This document shows, piece after piece, positions 60,312 through 64,000 of a DNA stretch of 64,000 nucleotides (its first letter is position 1; each line of letters begins with the position of its first letter). The notes below the pieces were generated by a model, which did not search any database, was not told the DNA's origin, and worked only from the letters and a program-made list of their open reading frames with translations. The translations under genes were made by a program, and so were the position numbers. The DNA lies in contig NZ_QGGL01000015.1 in assembly GCF_003148565.1 (NCBI RefSeq), positions 62,001-126,000 on the forward strand. The letters run 5' to 3'. Source of the DNA: Tumebacillus permanentifrigoris (GTDB taxonomy: Bacteria; Bacillota; Bacilli; Tumebacillales; Tumebacillaceae).

Positions 60312-60387
60312 GAGCCATTAGCTCAGTTGGTAGAGCACCTGACTTTTAATCAGGGTGTCGAAGGTTCAAGTCCTTCATGGCTCACCA
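60312..60387 (+). tRNA. tRNA-Lys (TTT)
   Basis: A 76-base cloverleaf with encoded CCA. The acceptor GAGCCAT pairs with ATGGCTC; anticodon loop CTTTTAA reads TTT; the T loop is GGTTCAAGTCC. Confidence 0.97.
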
Positions 60388-60394
60388 GTTTTTC

Positions 60395-60469
60395 GCGGAA
60401 GTGGCTCAGGGGTAGAGCATCGCCTTGCCAAGGCGAGGGTCGTGGGTTCGAATCCCATCTTCCGCTCCA
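60395..60469 (+). tRNA. tRNA-Gly (GCC)
   Basis: A 75-base cloverleaf with encoded CCA. The acceptor GCGGAAG pairs with CTTCCGC; anticodon loop TTGCCAA. Confidence 0.97.
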
Positions 60470-60489
60470 TTTTCATCCTTGCAATACAT

Positions 60490-60574
60490 GCGGTCGTGGC
60501 GGAATGGCAGACGCGCACGCTTGAGGGGCGTGTGGGGTTTCCCCGTGGAAGTTCGAGTCTTCTCGACCGCACCA
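60490..60574 (+). tRNA. tRNA-Leu (GAG)
   Basis: An 85-base class II tRNA with a long variable arm and encoded CCA. The acceptor GCGGTCG pairs with CGACCGC; anticodon loop TTGAGGG reads GAG. Confidence 0.96.
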
Positions 60575-60581
60575 TGTTTTT

Positions 60582-60657
60582 GGGGGGTTAGCTCAGTTGG
60601 TAGAGCACCTGCCTTGCAAGCAGGGGGTCAGCGGTTCGAATCCGCTACTCTCCACCA
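60582..60657 (+). tRNA. tRNA-Ala (TGC)
   Basis: A 76-base cloverleaf with encoded CCA. The acceptor GGGGGGT pairs with ACTCTCC through two G-T pairs; anticodon loop CTTGCAA. Confidence 0.95.
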
Positions 60658-60659
60658 TT

Positions 60660-60735
60660 GCCTTTTTAGCTCAGTAGGTAGAGCGCATCCATGGTAAGGA
60701 TGAGGTCATCGGTTCGATTCCGGTAAAAGGCACCA
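60660..60735 (+). tRNA. tRNA-Thr (GGT)
   Basis: A 76-base cloverleaf with encoded CCA. The acceptor GCCTTTT pairs with AAAAGGC; anticodon loop ATGGTAA. Confidence 0.96.
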
Positions 60736-60742
60736 TTTGTTT

Positions 60743-60819
60743 GGCTCGTTGGAGAAGCGGCTTAACTCATCGCCCTTTCAAGGCGACATTCACGGGTTCG
60801 AATCCCGTACGAGTCACCA
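60743..60819 (+). tRNA. tRNA-Glu (TTC)
   Basis: A 77-base cloverleaf with encoded CCA. The acceptor GGCTCGT pairs with ACGAGTC (one G-T); anticodon loop CTTTCAA. Confidence 0.95.
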
Positions 60820-60834
60820 TTTTCATCCTGTTTT

Positions 60835-60910
60835 GGCTCGGTAGCTCAGTTGGTAGAGCAGTAGACTGAAAATCTACGTGTCGGCGGTTCGATTCCGTCC
60901 CGAGCCACCA
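60835..60910 (+). tRNA. tRNA-Phe (GAA)
   Basis: A 76-base cloverleaf with encoded CCA. The acceptor GGCTCGG pairs with CCGAGCC; anticodon loop CTGAAAA. It is the last of seven tRNAs in the operon. Confidence 0.97.
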
Positions 60911-60958
60911 TTGAAACTCTTAAGTGTTCGAGCCTATCAGCACCCTATAGTGTTTCCG

Positions 60959-60988
60959 AAGCGCCGTGTGCACACACGGCGCTTTTTT
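60959..60988 (+). terminator. Terminator of the tRNA operon
   Basis: GCGCCGTGTG pairs with CACACGGCGC, followed by six T. Confidence 0.92.
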
Positions 60989-61021
60989 GGCATACCGTAG
61001 CCCGAAGGAGGTGCTGCGACC

Positions 61022-61246
61022 ATGCCAATCGGAGGAATTAACGTGTTCGCGTTCAAAGTGAACACCGTCGATAAGGGAACCATCAACATCGGGCCGTTGT
61101 TCGTACAGGATTGGAACGGCATCAGCAAGCAAAACTTCGGTTCCGGGGAGGCCAACGGCGACGGCAACTTCCAAGCTGCCGGCGCGACGATGATCCAAGA
61201 CACGGATGGACTTGATACTCCTATCATGAAAAATAGCATCGTGTAA
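61022..61246 (+). CDS. GerPA/GerPF family spore germination protein
   Basis: A 74-residue protein (MPIGGINVFAFKVNTVDKGT, ending in LDTPIMKNSIV). The I-N-V-F-x-F-K-V-N opening and the short hydrophobic Ser/Ile/Val end are typical of the gerPA/gerPF family. These are small proteins needed for the spore coat to let germinants through; members are made in the mother cell late in sporulation. GAAGGAGGTG lies eight bases before the ATG. It is a single gene closed by a terminator, not part of a gerPABCDEF operon. A truncated relative lies at 61960. Confidence 0.82.
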   Translation: MPIGGINVFAFKVNTVDKGTINIGPLFVQDWNGISKQNFGSGEANGDGNFQAAGATMIQDTDGLDTPIMKNSIV

Positions 61247-61250
61247 CGCA

Positions 61251-61289
61251 AAAATCGTCGGCCAGCCACCAGGCGCCGACGATTTTTTT
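61251..61289 (+). terminator. Terminator after the GerP-type gene
   Basis: AAAATCGTCGGC pairs with GCCGACGATTTT across a loop of about 12 bases, with flanking A and T runs; it also serves the convergent hsp20 gene. Confidence 0.92.
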
Positions 61290-61303
61290 AGGGGATCCGT
61301 TTT

Positions 61304-61843
61304 TCAGTTTTCAAAATCATCTGAGTCTCGCGCAATCCGGATCCGTTTCTTCGGCTCTCCACGCCGTTTCAGTCGCGGCAACACAATCTCCAAAATGCCG
61401 TTCACGTACCGCGCCTCGATGTTCTCCTCATCGACGGGCTCTGGCAGTGGCACCATCCGTTTAAAGTCCCCCACGAAGCGCTCAGCCAACAGGGTTTGTT
61501 CCCGGCTAAATCGGCGGCTGATGTTCCCCGTGACCACGAGTTCGCCGCCTTGGAGGTAGATATCCACCGCTTCCACGCTGCGCAAACCAGGCAATTCAAT
61601 CTGCACCAGCAACAGCTTCTCCGTGCGAAACACATCCACAGCCGGTTGTGGTTTCGAGGACCGCACGGCGCTGGCTCCTGTGTGTGGCTTGGTTTCCCGC
61701 TCCTGTGTCGTCTGTTGTGCTGTGTGCTGCGCGGGTGCCGCTTCCGCACCTGGCATCACCGACAAGATATCATTCCAAAATTCATCACCAAAAAAGCTCC
61801 GAGCCTGTGACTCCCAGCGTTTCAGGTCCTTTGGATTCTTCAC
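61304..61843 (-). CDS. Hsp20/alpha-crystallin family protein
   Basis: A 179-residue small heat-shock-type protein. The N-terminal 85 residues are variable (KRWESQARSFFGDEFWNDIL, then a Gln/Thr/Ala-rich linker). The alpha-crystallin domain spans about residues 90-165: VFRTEKLLLVQIELPGLRSVEAVDIYL, and ARYVNGILEIVLPRL with the A-x-x-x-N-G-I-L motif. A basic tail (KRRGEPKKRIRIA) follows. GTG at 61843 is behind AGAGGAGGAAC. Sitting between two gerP-type genes, it may be a spore-coat Hsp20 (as CotM/CotP in Bacillus) rather than a general chaperone. Confidence 0.88.
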   Translation of the reverse strand: MKNPKDLKRWESQARSFFGDEFWNDILSVMPGAEAAPAQHTAQQTTQERETKPHTGASAVRSSKPQPAVDVFRTEKLLLVQIELPGLRSVEAVDIYLQGGELVVTGNISRRFSREQTLLAERFVGDFKRMVPLPEPVDEENIEARYVNGILEIVLPRLKRRGEPKKRIRIARDSDDFEN

Positions 61844-61959
61844 ACCGCCGTTCCTCCTCTCCGCCCCGTGTATTGCTTCCAGCCTATGCATGCACCCTGA
61901 TGGGCGTTCGCACATACAGTGCAAGGGAGTGAGGCGCGAGGAGAAGGGATGAGAACCGG

Positions 61960-62022
61960 ATGTCTTTCACGATCAACATCTTTAGCATCAAGGTCAACAA
62001 CGTACAGAATACGGCAGTATTT
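61960..62022 (+). pseudogene. 5' fragment of a GerPA/GerPF-type spore gene, interrupted by a recombinase element
   Basis: The first 21 codons (MSFTINIFSIKVNNVQNTAV plus F) match the opening of the intact gerP-type protein at 61022 (INVFAFKVNTV). After about 62022 the frame runs on antisense to the recombinase gene and no longer resembles GerP. GAGGAGAAGG gives a ribosome-binding site, and AC-17-CATACAGTG (61894-61921) resembles a SigK promoter. The 3' part of the gene is not in the window and would be expected at the far end of the inserted element. Confidence 0.7.
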
Positions 62023-62031
62023 ACCGAGGAG

Positions 62032-63582
62032 TTAGAGGAAGTTGTAGCGGAATTTGATCGAGGTGATGGTGTCGTTATCGTGGACTTGGACATGTTCAAT
62101 CAGGTCGTGGAAGAGGGAACGGAGTTCGGTAATGTTCTCAGGATCAATTTTCTTGGACTGATCCAACAAATCGTTAGCATAGGTTTTATGTGTCTCCTGC
62201 TTCTGAACTTCCTCCAACTGTCGATACGTAATGTTCATCTGTTCATCAATCAGCTCAATTTTTTGCTTGATTTGTTTCATGACCTCTTTGAACGATTCTT
62301 CTGTGTAGAGTTCTTTTTCTAGGGTCATTTCGACTTGGTTTTGGACAAGTTTTTTCTGTCTCGTTTCTAATTCTTTCATGCGATCTAAAAGATGAGAGTC
62401 ATCGTTTTTACCTTGGGCAGAAGGAATATGAGCTTTTGCTATATAGGCCTCCAATCGTTGTAAGAGCTCTTGGAGTAAGAATTGTTCTAAAGTTTGGCCT
62501 CGGATACCGACCGCGTCGCAAGATTCTCTTCCGAAGCGAAATTGTTTGCAACATTTGTAATAGCGGAAATTGTTCCCTTTTCGTTGTTGGCAAACCATAT
62601 TACTACCACATCTCGCACATTTCACGATGCCGACTAGCGGATACTTGGCCTTGGTCTTATGACTATTATTTGTAGCCCGTTTATTCATGATCTCTTGAGC
62701 TTTCCAGAAGGTAAACTCATCAATAATAGGCTCATGCGTGTTTTCCATTGTAATGGGATCATTGGCTTTTGCATGAACTTTTTTCTTTCCGCTCTGATTG
62801 TTCTTGTCGTCGTACACCCGAACCAATTTGTTTCTGGTCTTTCCATATACGGTGTGTCCGATATACGCCATATTCGAGAGCGTGTTGAGGATATGGGACT
62901 TGTCAAAATCATTGCCACGAGCTGTTTTGAAACCTTTGCTATTCATTCGTTCGGAAATTTTCTGTGTCCCAATCCGTTCATGGACGTACCAATGAAAAAT
63001 ATTTCGCACGGCCTGTGCGGATTGTTCATCTACAACTAGTTTTTTCGTAGTCTTGTCAACAACATAGCCCATAGGGGATTGAATGGCCGCCCATTGACCT
63101 TTTCGTACTTTGTTGCGTAAGGAAGTGCTCATGTTGATACTCAGATCATCCGAGAATTTTTGATCCATAACGCCGCCCAATGTGAGGAAAATCTTCGATT
63201 CGGGATTATTTGAGTCGTAACCGCCTCCCAGAACAATTTTTAGCCTGACTCCATGTTGTTCTAAGATATTGGGAATCTTGCTGATTTCTTCACCATCACG
63301 GGCAATCCGATTTGAGTGTTTTACCATGACCATTCCAATCTTGCTGGTCTTTGCGTCTTGAAGAAGTCGATGCATGTCTTTTCGATCATTAAGCAGGGTA
63401 GAGTAGGCACTAATCCCTTCGTCTTTGTACCAGAGGGTAGAGTCGGTGAAGTATTGATCTGAATCCGGCATACGTGCAAGAGCTTCTTCCAGCATCATAA
63501 ACTGATGCTCAACACTATCGCCCTTGGCTTGTTCTTCACTGGATACACGGGCATAGAATGCCACTGGAATTTTGTTGTTCAT
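62032..63582 (-). CDS. Large serine recombinase (site-specific integrase)
   Basis: A 516-residue recombinase. The catalytic N-terminal resolvase domain has FYARVSSEEQ with nucleophile Ser14, and KHSNRIARDGEE with conserved Arg residues. The recombinase domain (about residues 165-275) and the zinc ribbon (VKCARCGSNMVC, with C322, C325, C344 and C355) follow. A long coiled coil (about residues 400-475) is typical of phage and skin-element integrases such as SPbeta SprA and SpoIVCA. AGGAGG lies eight bases before ATG 63582. The last codons abut the truncated gerP-like gene, so this protein is the likely agent of its interruption. Confidence 0.93.
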   Translation of the reverse strand: MNNKIPVAFYARVSSEEQAKGDSVEHQFMMLEEALARMPDSDQYFTDSTLWYKDEGISAYSTLLNDRKDMHRLLQDAKTSKIGMVMVKHSNRIARDGEEISKIPNILEQHGVRLKIVLGGGYDSNNPESKIFLTLGGVMDQKFSDDLSINMSTSLRNKVRKGQWAAIQSPMGYVVDKTTKKLVVDEQSAQAVRNIFHWYVHERIGTQKISERMNSKGFKTARGNDFDKSHILNTLSNMAYIGHTVYGKTRNKLVRVYDDKNNQSGKKKVHAKANDPITMENTHEPIIDEFTFWKAQEIMNKRATNNSHKTKAKYPLVGIVKCARCGSNMVCQQRKGNNFRYYKCCKQFRFGRESCDAVGIRGQTLEQFLLQELLQRLEAYIAKAHIPSAQGKNDDSHLLDRMKELETRQKKLVQNQVEMTLEKELYTEESFKEVMKQIKQKIELIDEQMNITYRQLEEVQKQETHKTYANDLLDQSKKIDPENITELRSLFHDLIEHVQVHDNDTITSIKFRYNFL

Positions 63583-63659
63583 GAGAGACCTCCTGTAAAT
63601 ACTGGCGCGTTTTAGTATTGTATATATCCTACCATTAGAGAAAAAGAAAAGACAAGAGC

Positions 63660-63815
63660 TTACGCGCTCTTGCCATGTTGATCTTCCTTATGCAAATCCA
63701 CTTGTATCAATTCGATCTCGTGATCTCCGTACTTTTCTTCATGCAAATGGACAAGTTTCTGTAGAATCCATTCGCTCACAGGCGAATCGCCGTATTCGAC
63801 TTTCAATATTTTCAT
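63660..63815 (-). CDS. Small acidic protein upstream of the recombinase
   Basis: A 51-residue protein (MKILKVEYGDSPVSEWILQK, ending in KEDQHGKSA) with an alternating beta-helix-beta look. AGGAGAGATCGG gives a good ribosome-binding site for ATG 63815. It is read in the same direction as the recombinase, 77 bases before it, so co-expression is plausible. No family is recognised. A role in directing excision would be guesswork from position. Confidence 0.6.
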   Translation of the reverse strand: MKILKVEYGDSPVSEWILQKLVHLHEEKYGDHEIELIQVDLHKEDQHGKSA

Positions 63816-64000
63816 CCGATCTCTCCTGTATTTGCTACACTATATGTTCCGATCAATTTGTCCTATGGGTATATGTGCCCTCTATGTTGCGGGTGAAGAG
63901 GACTGCTTGAAAGATATTAACCCATACGTAACTACACATATACACACAATATAAAGGGCATTACCAATACGCATATTTATAATTTCTTTTTTAGCTGTCG
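63816..64000. other. AT-rich region at the window end
   Basis: The last 185 bases are AT-rich with many TATA-like stretches and no reading frame that I can support. A minus-strand promoter for the small gene and recombinase probably lies here (TATAGT near 63846), but the -35 is unclear. Confidence 0.4.

Larger units (their letters stand above)
62023..64000. mobile_element. Left end of an integrated element with a large serine recombinase (continues beyond the window)
   Basis: GC content falls sharply from about 62040 to the window end. The region encodes a serine recombinase whose stop lies within 10 bases of the breakpoint in the gerP-like gene, a small protein upstream of it, and an AT-rich tail. 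The junction near 62010-62034 is the expected left attachment site. The right end is outside the window, so size and cargo are unknown; it may be a prophage, a transposon or a developmentally excised element. Confidence 0.72.

Noticed and set aside
60972-60999. SigK-like promoter (AC-17-CATACCGTA) before the intact gerP-type gene
   Set aside because: The match is good but the start would fall on the ribosome-binding site at 61004, and the -35 lies within the tRNA terminator stem.
61960-62322. A 120-codon plus-strand gene starting with the gerP-like fragment
   Set aside because: Only the first 21 codons look like protein; the rest is antisense to the recombinase C-terminus, so it is a chimera of a gene fragment and element DNA.
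1-64000. CRISPR arrays, insertion sequences, rRNA genes, replication origin
   Set aside because: No regularly spaced repeats, no DDE transposase, no rRNA sequence and no DnaA-box cluster were seen. Apart from the 128-base duplication and tRNA similarities, repeats are limited to short palindromes.

Overview
The window is a piece of chromosome from a GC-rich, endospore-forming member of the Bacillales. Signs are the era-yqzL-recO order, ccpN-ppsR-ppdK, dnaG-sigA, trmK next to a Nif3 gene, gerPA/gerPF-type spore genes, a PAS kinase of the sporulation type, and SigA- and SigH-like promoters. A Tumebacillus/Alicyclobacillaceae-like host is my inference. Gene density is high, terminators are strong and often shared by convergent genes, and GTG/TTG starts are common.

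Layout. 1-7.6 kb: end of era, yqzL, recO, a UBA/DUF4342 gene, lgt and a half-size EamA gene on the minus strand, then ccpN-ppsR-ppdK (control of pyruvate/PEP interconversion). 7.7-17.4 kb: a SigH-type promoter, dnaG-sigA, a membrane protein, an acyl-CoA dehydrogenase behind a FadR-type operator, an acyl-CoA ligase, and trmK-nif3. 17.4-24.1 kb: rnpB (type A architecture), an aldo/keto reductase, a YcaQ-type glycosylase, pirin, hemolysin III, asnO, and a heme-monooxygenase-like gene. 24.1-27.4 kb: an AT-richer accessory island with a secreted B-lectin, a broken second copy of the monooxygenase gene, and a two-gene HipA-like kinase plus HipS/HIRAN module. 27.4-45.4 kb: EamA transporter, immune inhibitor A, a UbiD-family decarboxylase, a two-component system, alkyltransferase and O-methyltransferase, a four-gene operon with a glutathionylspermidine-synthase-like ATP-grasp enzyme and DUF350, a glycosyltransferase, mscL, pckA and HAD hydrolases. 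45.4-60.2 kb: sporulation-type kinase with a SigH-like promoter, ABC transporter, SGNH hydrolase, hom-thrC-thrB, serS with T-box, rlhA-like gene, MFS transporter, pabA-pabC. 60.2-64 kb: seven tRNAs, a gerP-type gene, hsp20, then a second gerP-type gene that stops matching after about 21 codons where an AT-rich element with a large serine recombinase begins. That element runs off the right edge.

How genes work together: ccpN, ppsR, ppdK and pckA govern the PEP/pyruvate node. The acyl-CoA dehydrogenase and ligase form a fatty-acid unit. hom-thrC-thrB makes threonine, and pabA-pabC serves folate. The histidine kinase at 45.5 kb and the dnaG-sigA operon both carry SigH-like promoters, linking them to the transition state.

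The two most interesting observations are the gerP-like gene apparently split by a serine-recombinase element (possibly a sporulation-excised intervening element) and the HipA-like kinase paired with a HipS-HIRAN fusion protein.
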